From NCBI GenBank assembly GCA_963816065.1, contig CAWFJG010000002.1:1-64000 (forward strand): DNA of 64,000 nucleotides, given 5' to 3'. Below are positions 48,430-55,733 of the stretch, piece after piece (positions within the stretch are counted from its first letter, which is position 1; each line of letters begins with the position of its first letter). Below the pieces are notes generated by a model that was not told the origin of the DNA, made no database searches, and worked only from the letters and a program-made list of their open reading frames with translations. A program made the translations under genes and the position numbers. Origin of the DNA: Roseiarcus sp963816065. GTDB taxonomy: Bacteria; Pseudomonadota; Alphaproteobacteria; Rhizobiales; Beijerinckiaceae.

Positions 48430-50583
48430 TCAAATACTCCTTTTTCGTCTCGGCATGATCGAGCGGAAAACCTCGATCACGCGATTGGAAAAGACGCTGT
48501 CGTTGATATTGCCGTTCACCCGTTCGACCCGGCGCGACGGCGAGGTCTTGACCGTCCGCTCTATCGCGCTAAACAGGGCCTCGTCGGCGTCGGGATCACA
48601 GAAGTCTTTGCCCGGCGCGTCTAGGGCGGATACGCCACCGACCGGCAGCAAGAAGCAAACTGGCCCGTTCATTGCGTTCAAGCGTTCGCCGATCCATTCG
48701 CCGAACTGCCTGTTTTCATCGCGGGTGGTGCGCATCAACGTGATCATCGGGTTGTGGATCACGAAATTGCGCTCGTTGAACTTGTCGGGGACCGTCTCGT
48801 GGGGGCCGAAGTTGACCATATCGAGCGCGCCGACCGAGCCGACATAGGGCAGCCCGGTTCGGATGGCGGCGCCGAAGCGATCTTCGTCGCAGGCCATGAC
48901 CCCGCCGACCATCATGTCGGCGACCTCGGTGGTGGTCAGGTCGATGAAGCCGGCGAGCAGACGCAAATCGCCGAGCTTCTCCATCGCCCGGCCGCCTGTG
49001 CCGGTCGCGTGGAACACCAGACAATCGTAGTCGGCTTCCAAGCCCTTGGTCACCGCCTGCACGCACGGCGTGGTGACGCCGAACATCGTGATGCCGACCG
49101 CGGGTCGCGCTGCCCGGCGCTTGGCCTCCGATTGCTCGCTGGTCGGCAATTGCGCGACCATTCCCGCCATTGCGTGGGCCGCGTTTGACAGCACCTTCTC
49201 GGTGATCGAGTTCAGACCCTGAACATCGGCGACCGAATGAAACATCATGATATCGGCGGCGCCGACATAGCGGCTGACGTCGCCAGCCGCGACCGTCGAG
49301 ACCATGATCTTGGGCACGCCGACCGGGAGCACGCGCATTGCCGCCGTTGCGAGGCTGGTGCCGCCGGAGCCGCCGGCTGAAATCACCCCACCGATGCCGC
49401 GTTCGCGAACGATCCAGCGCGCGAACGCTTCGGCCATCGCCGTCACCGACGCGCCGCGGTCGCCCGTCATTACGGCCGCAGCGCCGCGCGGATGCATGGC
49501 GGCGACGTGGTAGGCGGGGACATCGGCCCAAACCGTCTTCCCCGAGGTGGAGAGATCGACCGTGCGCACCGACATGCCCTGCGCCTTCAGCCGGTCGACG
49601 AGATAACCGAGCTCCTGCGCTTTGGTGTCAAAAGTTCCCGCCACCAGAACTGTCTTGCCGATCCGTTCCGAGAAGGGCATGTCGAAGAGCTTTCGAGCCG
49701 CGGACGTCTCGGACTCCGGCAGTTTCGAGGGCATTGGCGATATCGCGGGCGCGCGCGGGCTAGCCCCGGAGGCGCCGGCCGTCATTTCGGTGCCCGCCTT
49801 ATCAGCGATTTCTTCCGGCACCACGGCCTCCTCCGGCCCGGCCTCGCCACTGGGTTCGGAGTGTCGCCCGACGCCCAGAAGCCGCTGTTGCAAGCCGCGG
49901 TCGGCGGCGAGGGCTTTGGCGTCGATGGCGCGGTTGATCCGCCCATTGAGCATGATGGCGACGCGGTCCGCAACCGAAGTGGCGACGCCGATGTTTTGCT
50001 CAATCAGAAGGATGGTTGTTTCGCCGGTGTGCGCCAACGTTTGCAGAAGCTCCTCGACCTGCCTGACGATCACCGGCGCAAGCCCTTCGGTCGGTTCGTC
50101 CATCACCAGCAGGGCGGGATCGCTGAGCAGCGCTCGGCAAATCGCCAGCATCTGCTGTTCGCCGCCGGACAGTTGGGCGCCGCCGTGGCCTTGCCGCTCG
50201 GCGAGCTGAGGAAAGGTCTGGTAGATGCGTTGAACCGTCCAACGCGCTTGGCGACTGCGGTTCTCGACCAGCCGCAAGTGCTCGTCGACCGTCAGGCTCG
50301 GCCAGCAGCGGCGGCCCTGCGGGACGTAGGCGACGCCGAGCCGGTGAATCTCGTGCGGCGCGAGGCCGCAGATTTCTCGCCCGAACACGCGAATCGAGCC
50401 GCGAGTCGCCGGTTTCAGGCCGACAATGGCGTTGCACAGCGTGGTCTTGCCCATGCCGTTGCGTCCAACCACGGAGAGGACGCCGGTTTCGAGCGTTATG
50501 AAGATGCCCTGCAAGGCGTGGCTTCCGCCGAAATGGACATGCAGGTCGCGGATGTCGAGAGCTGGCGCGGAGGCGTCACGCAT
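48430..50583 (-). CDS. Fusion of a LivF-type ABC ATPase with a Tm-1-like (UPF0261) domain
   Basis: A 717-residue intact protein. Residues 8-240 are a complete LivF ATPase: Walker A VVGRNGMGKTTLCNAIVGLK (about 38-57), signature LSGGEQQMLAICRAL (138-152), Walker B LLVMDEPTEGLAP (158-170). A Pro/Ala/Glu/Ser-rich linker spans about 241-305. Residues 309-717 are a full UPF0261/Tm-1-like domain: GKTVLVAGTFDTKAQELGYL, GGVISAGGSGGTSLATAAMR, VGVPKIMVSTVAAGDVSRYV, AVGITMFGVTTPCVQAVTKG, FHATGTGGRAMEKL and ERNFVIHNPMITLMRTT. The plant homologue binds ATP and blocks a viral replicase. ATG 50583 overlaps the end of livG by 8 bp. The fusion ties the Tm-1 domain physically to the importer. Confidence 0.9.
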   Translation of the reverse strand: MRDASAPALDIRDLHVHFGGSHALQGIFITLETGVLSVVGRNGMGKTTLCNAIVGLKPATRGSIRVFGREICGLAPHEIHRLGVAYVPQGRRCWPSLTVDEHLRLVENRSRQARWTVQRIYQTFPQLAERQGHGGAQLSGGEQQMLAICRALLSDPALLVMDEPTEGLAPVIVRQVEELLQTLAHTGETTILLIEQNIGVATSVADRVAIMLNGRINRAIDAKALAADRGLQQRLLGVGRHSEPSGEAGPEEAVVPEEIADKAGTEMTAGASGASPRAPAISPMPSKLPESETSAARKLFDMPFSERIGKTVLVAGTFDTKAQELGYLVDRLKAQGMSVRTVDLSTSGKTVWADVPAYHVAAMHPRGAAAVMTGDRGASVTAMAEAFARWIVRERGIGGVISAGGSGGTSLATAAMRVLPVGVPKIMVSTVAAGDVSRYVGAADIMMFHSVADVQGLNSITEKVLSNAAHAMAGMVAQLPTSEQSEAKRRAARPAVGITMFGVTTPCVQAVTKGLEADYDCLVFHATGTGGRAMEKLGDLRLLAGFIDLTTTEVADMMVGGVMACDEDRFGAAIRTGLPYVGSVGALDMVNFGPHETVPDKFNERNFVIHNPMITLMRTTRDENRQFGEWIGERLNAMNGPVCFLLPVGGVSALDAPGKDFCDPDADEALFSAIERTVKTSPSRRVERVNGNINDSVFSNRVIEVFRSIMPRRKRSI

Positions 50584-51361
50584 GCTTGCCTCCGAGGTAG
50601 ATTTCCTGCACCTGCGGATCGTTCTCGATCTCCTGAGGCGCGCCTTCCTTGAAGATGGCGCCATTGTGCATCATCGAAACGTAAGTCGATACGCGCAGTG
50701 CGACATCCAGATCGTGTTCGATGATGATGTAGCCGATGTGCCGCGGCAGCGCCGTCAATACTGCGACCAGGTCCTCACGCTCGGTGGGCGACAGTCCGGC
50801 GGCCGGTTCATCGAACAGAACGAAACGCGGGGCGCCGGCCAAAGCCATACCGATTTCGAGCTGGCGCTGTTGGCCGTGGCTTAGAGCGGAGACCTCAAGC
50901 CGCGCCACCTCTTCGAGGCGGATAGCGGCCACGATCTCAGACGCTTGTTCCATCGCAGCGCTGCTCGTTTGCGGTCGAAGCAGGCTCAACCTACGGCGCG
51001 CTGTCCCGCGACAAGCGAGGAAGACATTGTCGAGGACGCTCAGTCAATTCAAGAGCAGAGAAATCTGATAGGTGCGACGCAATCCGAGTCGGATGCGCTC
51101 GTGCGTCGGCAGGCCGGTTACGTCTTCGCCGAAGAAGCGGATCCGTCCGGCCGTCGCCGCAATATCGCCGGTGATCACGTTGAACAGCGTCGTTTTGCCG
51201 GCGCCATTGGAGCCGAGAACCGCGCGCCGTTCGCCGACCGCGATCCTCATGTTGACGTCAGAAAGGGCCGCGAGCGCGCCGAACTGGCGCGAGACGCCCG
51301 TCAACTCCAGCGCATGTGCGCCGGCGTCGAGCCGCCTCGGCAGAACTGCGCGCTCCTTCAC
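50576..51361 (-). CDS. livG: LivG-type branched-chain ABC transporter ATPase, one frameshift
   Basis: A GTG start (51361) follows GAGGGGAGG. Walker A is AVLGSNGAGKTTLFNVITGD, preceded by the A-loop LTGVSRQFGALAALSDVNMR. LRRTYQISLLLN is the Q-loop region. A frame change near 51,045 leads to the ABC signature SALSHGQQRQLEIGMALAGA, Walker B FVLFDEPAAGLSPTEREDLV and the switch histidine in YIIIEHDLDVALRVSTYVS. Together with the LivF half of the neighbouring fusion protein it energises the LivHM permeases. Corrected length is about 261 residues, normal for LivG. It overlaps the fusion gene by 8 bp and follows the binding-protein gene by 15 bp. Confidence 0.87.
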
Positions 51362-51376
51362 CGGATCCGCCTCCCC

Positions 51377-52624
51377 TCACTTTCCGCAGGCCGGCTTGTC
51401 GCGGCCAACCGGTCCCATCGCGATGAATTGATCCTCTGGGAAGCCGAGCGTCTGGTTGACCTGCGAGACCACCTTGACGAGTTTCTTGTAGAGGGTCCCA
51501 TCGGGCGCCGCTGCGACCTCGGTGATGAACTCGTCGGCGATGGCGTTGCGGTTCTTGTCGAGCGAGATCTTGCCCGTCGGCAAATCGTAGCTGATCTTGC
51601 TCAACACCTCTCGCAGCTTCTTGCCGCCGTCGGAGAGATCGGCGCCTGTCTGTTGCAGAGCCATCAGCAACGGCTTGGCGTCGACGTAGTACGACTGCGC
51701 GAAGATCGACGGCGACGGGAACGCATCGGGCTGCTTTTTGTAAGCGGCGACGAAGGCATTCCAGGCTGGAGAGTCGGTCAAGTCCGCAACGGGACCCGAG
51801 GAAGGCGTCCCGATGAGCACCTCGCGAGCCTTGCCCTTGGACTGCAGCACATTCTGATCGACGGTGATCGAACCGCCGATCAACGGCGCACTGCCGCCCG
51901 CCTGCTGATACTGGCTGAGGAAGTTGACCGCGTCGGATCCGCCGAGCGCGACGTAAATAGCGTCCACGCCGTCAGGGATCGCGGCGATGACCGAGGAGAA
52001 ATCCTTGTTGCCAATCGGCACCCAGGACTTGGAGACGACCTTGCCCCCGGCCTTGCAGAATTCCGCCATGAAGCCGAACACCTGCGTATAGGGGAACGAA
52101 TAGTCCTCTGCGACCAGCGCCACTTTCTTGAAACCCTTTACCTGATAAGCGTAGGTTCCGAGACCGGCGTTCCACTGGGCGCCATCGGTCGAGAAGCGGA
52201 AGATGTTGTCCGCAGGGTTGCGAAGCGTGAAGTCCTGCGAAGCGGACGCGCCATTGACGAAGGTCACGTCCGGTTTGGTCTTTGCATAGTCCTTGACCGC
52301 GAGGCCCTCGTCGCCCGAGAGCGGGCCGATGATGAGCTTCACACCCTTCTGTTCAACGAGTGTGCGCGCCGCGCGCACCGCGCTGTCGGGCGACGCATCC
52401 GTTGCTTGCTTGATGATCTCGATCTTCTTGCCGGCGACGCTGCCGCCGAACTCGTCGACGGCGACCTGAACGCCGCGCAGACCTTCTTGGCCGAGAATCG
52501 TGAACGGCCCTTCGAGGGTCGCCATGACGCCGATCTTCAAGGTGTCGTCGGCTGACGCCAGGGTCGGCGCCGACAGGCAAGCCCCGATCGCCAAGGCGAT
52601 GAGTGAAATCTGACGCAGTCTCAT
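51377..52624 (-). CDS. livJ: Branched-chain-type ABC transporter substrate-binding protein
   Basis: An intact 415-residue periplasmic protein starting at ATG 52624 after GGAGGTTGG. The signal peptide is RQISLIALAIGACLSAPTLA. The mature part starts DDTLKIGVMATLEGPFTILG and has VKLIIGPLSGDEGLAVKDYA, NGASASQDFTLRNPADNIFR, KVALVAEDYSFPYTQVFGFM and LIGGSITVDQNVLQSKGKAR. The fold is that of PF13458 Leu/Ile/Val-type binding proteins, which also bind amides, urea, aromatic acids and other small molecules. The residues that fix the ligand carboxylate and amine cannot be assigned by eye, so the substrate is open. Confidence 0.88.
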   Translation of the reverse strand: MRLRQISLIALAIGACLSAPTLASADDTLKIGVMATLEGPFTILGQEGLRGVQVAVDEFGGSVAGKKIEIIKQATDASPDSAVRAARTLVEQKGVKLIIGPLSGDEGLAVKDYAKTKPDVTFVNGASASQDFTLRNPADNIFRFSTDGAQWNAGLGTYAYQVKGFKKVALVAEDYSFPYTQVFGFMAEFCKAGGKVVSKSWVPIGNKDFSSVIAAIPDGVDAIYVALGGSDAVNFLSQYQQAGGSAPLIGGSITVDQNVLQSKGKAREVLIGTPSSGPVADLTDSPAWNAFVAAYKKQPDAFPSPSIFAQSYYVDAKPLLMALQQTGADLSDGGKKLREVLSKISYDLPTGKISLDKNRNAIADEFITEVAAAPDGTLYKKLVKVVSQVNQTLGFPEDQFIAMGPVGRDKPACGK

Positions 52625-52664
52625 TTCCAACCTCCCTCCAAGCACGCTGATCGAATCCGCTGTC

Positions 52665-53702
52665 TCATTTGAGCGACAAGGCGGCGCGATCCGCGCGAGC
52701 GAGCCAAGGCGCTGACTTGCGCCACAGCCCAAGAATCCCGTCGTCGGAGATGTACACGATGACGAGAAAGACCAATCCAATGAGAGTGTTGAAGCGCTCC
52801 GCGCCGACCAGGTCCGAGGCGAAAGTCTGCAACAACACGACGACGAGCGCGCCAAGAAACGGTCCAATCGGGTGGCGAAGCCCGCCGATAACCGCGATAA
52901 TCAGCACGTTGAGCGAAGCGGCGACGTCGATCGTGCTCGGCGAAATGCGGCCATGAAACCAGACGAGCAGCACCCCGGCCGTTCCCGCGATGACGCCCGC
53001 CAGCAGCCAGACGAAGACCTTGTGCAGGACGGTGTTGAAGCCGAGCGCGCGCATGCGCCGCTCGTTGTCGCGGATGCCCTGGACGGTGAGGCCAAAGACG
53101 GAACGCCGGCCATAGAGGATGCAGGCGTAGGCCGCCGCCGCAGCAACGAGGCTGAGATAGTAGAACGGCCTTGGCGCCCGCCAGTCGACGCCAAAGGCGA
53201 CCGGCGCATAGACGCCCGCGAAGCCCGAATGTCCGTTGAAGATGGCGTAGTTCTGTTGAGCAAAGTAGAAAACTGCGGTGGCGATCGCCAGAGTGATCAT
53301 GATCGTGTAGATGCCAGTCGTGCGCGAAGAGATCCAACCGGTCAGCGCGGAAGCGCATGCCGCGCCCGCTATCGCCAGCGGGACGACTGCTTGCCACGGC
53401 CAGTCGAAGCCGTGGACCCCGGTCGTGTTGCGGCCGAAAATCGCGATGACGTAGCCGGCGACGCCGGCTACGGAGAGCTGCGCCAGACTGACCATGCCGC
53501 CGTAGCCGGCGAGCATCGTCAGCGAGAGCGCGAGCATCCCCTCGATCAGCGACAGGGCGCCGATCTGGGTGAGGAAGAAGTCGTTGGCGATCGCCGGATA
53601 GGCCAGCAACGCGAGGACGAGCAGCGCCTGCCCGGCGCCGATCTCGCCCGTCGCGGTGCTCGGGGGCGACGCCCTTCGATCTTTGACGGCGTCTTCGCTC
53701 AT
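52665..53702 (-). CDS. livM: LivM-type branched-chain ABC transporter permease
   Basis: An intact 345-residue membrane protein with about nine hydrophobic helices. Diagnostic LivM stretches are LALSLTMLAGYGGMVSLAQL, with the GQLSLG-like turn replaced by GMVSLAQLSVAGVAGY, YTIMITLAIATAVFYFAQQN, GRRSVFGLTVQGIRDNERRM with the EAA-like cytoplasmic loop, and GGLRHPIGPFLGALVVVLLQ. Its ATG overlaps the stop of livH (ATGA), so the permeases are coupled. An N-terminal extension of about 20 residues (EDAVKDRRASPPSTATGEIG) is cytosolic. Confidence 0.88.
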   Translation of the reverse strand: MSEDAVKDRRASPPSTATGEIGAGQALLVLALLAYPAIANDFFLTQIGALSLIEGMLALSLTMLAGYGGMVSLAQLSVAGVAGYVIAIFGRNTTGVHGFDWPWQAVVPLAIAGAACASALTGWISSRTTGIYTIMITLAIATAVFYFAQQNYAIFNGHSGFAGVYAPVAFGVDWRAPRPFYYLSLVAAAAAYACILYGRRSVFGLTVQGIRDNERRMRALGFNTVLHKVFVWLLAGVIAGTAGVLLVWFHGRISPSTIDVAASLNVLIIAVIGGLRHPIGPFLGALVVVLLQTFASDLVGAERFNTLIGLVFLVIVYISDDGILGLWRKSAPWLARADRAALSLK

Positions 53703-54751
53703 CAGCGCTTCCCCATGATGCCGCGCGGCCTGAGCGCGAGCGTGACGACCATGATCAGGAACGTCAGCACGACGCTGTAAGTCGGGAAGTAGACGAGACC
53801 GATTTGCTCGGCTTCACCAATCAACAGCGCGCCGATCGCGGCCCCGGTGATGGAGCCCATGCCGCCGACGATCACTACCACGAGCGAGGCGAGCAAATAG
53901 TGAACGTCCTCACCTGGCGAGATCGCGAATGCCGAAGCGCCGACGACACCGGCAAAGCCCGCCAATCCGGCACCGAAAGCGAATACGCCGGCAAACACGA
54001 CCTGAACATTCACTCCCGAAGCGGAGAGCATGGCTCGATCGTCCACGCCGGCGCGAATCATCATGCCGACGCGCGTTCGGTTGAGCAGCAGCCACAACAT
54101 GACGCCGACCGCGGCCGCGACCCCCAGGACAACCAGTCGATAGAGCGGATAGCGCAAGAACACCGCCGCTCCGGACGACGTGAAGCCGGTCACGATCGGC
54201 AGTGTGACCGCGCCGCTCAGCGCGTCGGGCGGAGTCACCTGATAAGCGCCGCCGCCCCAGGTCGCGAGCATCAAGTCGGCGGCGACAATCGAAATCCCGA
54301 TTGTCACCAGGGTCTGGCGCAGGTCGTCGCCCTCAAGACGGCGGAATACGAAAATCTGCATCGCCAGGCCGACAACGGCGGTCGTGAGGATGCCGGCCGC
54401 GATGCCCAGCGGCCAGAAATCCGTGCGCGTCGCGACCTCGTAGCCGACATAGGCGCCGAACAGATAGAGCGAGCCGTGCGCCATGTTGACGTTGCGCATC
54501 AGCCCGAAAATCAAAGTGAATCCGCTGGCGACGAGGAAGTACAGTCCCGAAAGCGTCAGGCCGTTGAGTAGGGCACTGACGAACGCCTTCTTCGAACTCA
54601 GCACATCGGGGAGCCAATCTGGCCAGGCGCCGAAGATGAGCCAGAGCACGACGGCGGCGACGACGCAACCCGCTGCGGCACTGCCGCCAAACGCGGAGGA
54701 AGAAGGCGCTGTATCGGCGACGCGAGGACGAGAGAGGGAGTCAGAGGTCAT
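53702..54751 (-). CDS. livH: LivH-type branched-chain ABC transporter permease
   Basis: An intact 349-residue permease, the first gene of the seven-gene operon. LivH hallmarks are LLNGLTLSGLYFLVASGFTL followed by IFGLMRNVNMAHGSLYLFGA, RRLEGDDLRQTLVTIGISIV, RTRVGMMIRAGVDDRAMLSA and VVVIVGGMGSITGAAIGALL. The N-terminus has an additional membrane helix (GCVVAAVVLWLIFGAWPDWL) and about 25 extra residues. Upstream is a 349-bp intergenic region holding a palindrome (54863-54878) that is a candidate operator for the nearby Fis-type regulator. Confidence 0.88.
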   Translation of the reverse strand: MTSDSLSRPRVADTAPSSSAFGGSAAAGCVVAAVVLWLIFGAWPDWLPDVLSSKKAFVSALLNGLTLSGLYFLVASGFTLIFGLMRNVNMAHGSLYLFGAYVGYEVATRTDFWPLGIAAGILTTAVVGLAMQIFVFRRLEGDDLRQTLVTIGISIVAADLMLATWGGGAYQVTPPDALSGAVTLPIVTGFTSSGAAVFLRYPLYRLVVLGVAAAVGVMLWLLLNRTRVGMMIRAGVDDRAMLSASGVNVQVVFAGVFAFGAGLAGFAGVVGASAFAISPGEDVHYLLASLVVVIVGGMGSITGAAIGALLIGEAEQIGLVYFPTYSVVLTFLIMVVTLALRPRGIMGKR

Positions 54752-55100
54752 TGCAAGGCGACGCTGAAAACGGAGACTTTCAAGCCATCAGCGGTGTGGC
54801 GCGAGCCCGCCGCTTGGCCAAATTGCGACGTCGCCAACAGACGACGATGGCTGACCTGACGATGTCCGATCGCGGACATGCCCCTCCTCCCGGTTCCACT
54901 ATAGCGCCACACGTAGACATGTTTGCGCTTGCCGCGATGCAGACAATTGTACTGAGCGTTACTTAACTTCGCTCCAGGTTTCGTGTCTGGCCTGGCTATT
55001 TTCTTAGGCGCCATTTTGGGTGAGGATGCGCCCCTAAGCAATAGCGCTCGCCATGCAATATGGGTAAGATTGGGTAATTCTCCTGCCGAAGGAGCGATAG
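54752..55100. other. Divergent control region of the Liv/Tm-1-like operon
   Basis: This interval separates livH (minus strand) from the truncated TIM-barrel gene (plus strand). It contains the palindrome at 54863-54878 and an AT-richer patch around 54,935-54,990. I looked for -24/-12 sigma-54 elements in both directions and found none; no strong -35/-10 pair stands out either. Confidence 0.4.
54863..54878. promoter_or_regulatory. Candidate operator: TGTCCG-N4-CGGACA palindrome
   Basis: Two perfect 6-bp arms with a 4-bp spacer (ATCG read on the plus strand) lie 112 bp upstream of livH and 222 bp upstream of the TIM-barrel gene. Fis-type helix-turn-helix regulators often bind such 16-bp dyads. 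The regulator at 55,714-57,468 is the nearest candidate. Confidence 0.45.
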
Positions 55101-55733
55101 ATGGCTCTCGGCGCCCCGCCCCGGGTTCAGTCGGATCGCGGCTGGTGTCTTGTCGTGCCCGCGAGGCTCCACGGGGCTTTGCCTTTGGAACTCGAAGCGC
55201 TGCTGCCCAACCGCCGCCACAACGACGATCTGATGGCCGGGTTGCAGCCATCGATTTGCGCGGAAAGCGATCGAAGTGGCGCCATCGCGGCCGTATTCGC
55301 CGCCGATCCCTTCATCAACGTGCGGCAGATGACTTCCGTGCTCGCCAGGGTCGGCATTGAGCGTGTAGCCAATTTTCCGTCAGTGACGCAATACGGCAAA
55401 GCGTTCGAACAATCGCTCTCGGAAGTTGGCCTTGGCGTCCAACGCGAGCTCGCAATTCTCGCGCAATTCCGGAAGCTGGGCTTGCAGACCTACCAAACGC
55501 TCGCTGAGCACCCTGTCGCTGGTTTCGATCCCCACGGGCATGCCGGATTCCTGATTACGATCTCATTTGACGATATGGAATGCGGGAACGCGAGCGAAGA
55601 ACTCTTGCGTGCGCGACAGCGATGGGCGCTTCCACGCGTGGACCCGAAACAGTTGACGCTGGTTAGCCGTCCTCCTGTGCGCGAGGCCGTCGAAGGCGAC
55701 AGAGGCTCGATCGTCATCTGGCCGCTTGATTGA
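55101..55733 (+). CDS. Truncated TIM-barrel paralogue of the PEP-hydrolase family
   Basis: A 210-residue intact frame that starts at ATG 55101 after CGAAGGAGCG. Residues about 62-130 (AAVFAADPFINVRQMTSVLA, GIERVANFPSVTQYGKAFEQ, LSEVGLGVQRELAILAQFRK) match the middle of the barrel in both neighbouring PEP-hydrolase-family proteins (DPFCIFDRFLDEV ... NFPTVGLIDG). The glycine-rich first strands and the final HGGP- or EGGP-type strand are missing, so a whole barrel cannot form. It may be a non-enzymatic partner or a decaying duplicate. It overlaps the 3' end of the regulator gene by 20 bp, tail to tail. The assignment is by pairwise motif reading. Confidence 0.55.
   Translation: MALGAPPRVQSDRGWCLVVPARLHGALPLELEALLPNRRHNDDLMAGLQPSICAESDRSGAIAAVFAADPFINVRQMTSVLARVGIERVANFPSVTQYGKAFEQSLSEVGLGVQRELAILAQFRKLGLQTYQTLAEHPVAGFDPHGHAGFLITISFDDMECGNASEELLRARQRWALPRVDPKQLTLVSRPPVREAVEGDRGSIVIWPLD

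Noticed and set aside
54752..55100. A sigma-54 (-24/-12) promoter for the Liv/Tm-1-like operon, expected from the NtrC-like regulator
   Set aside because: No GG-N10-GC pair with the surrounding consensus was found in either direction.
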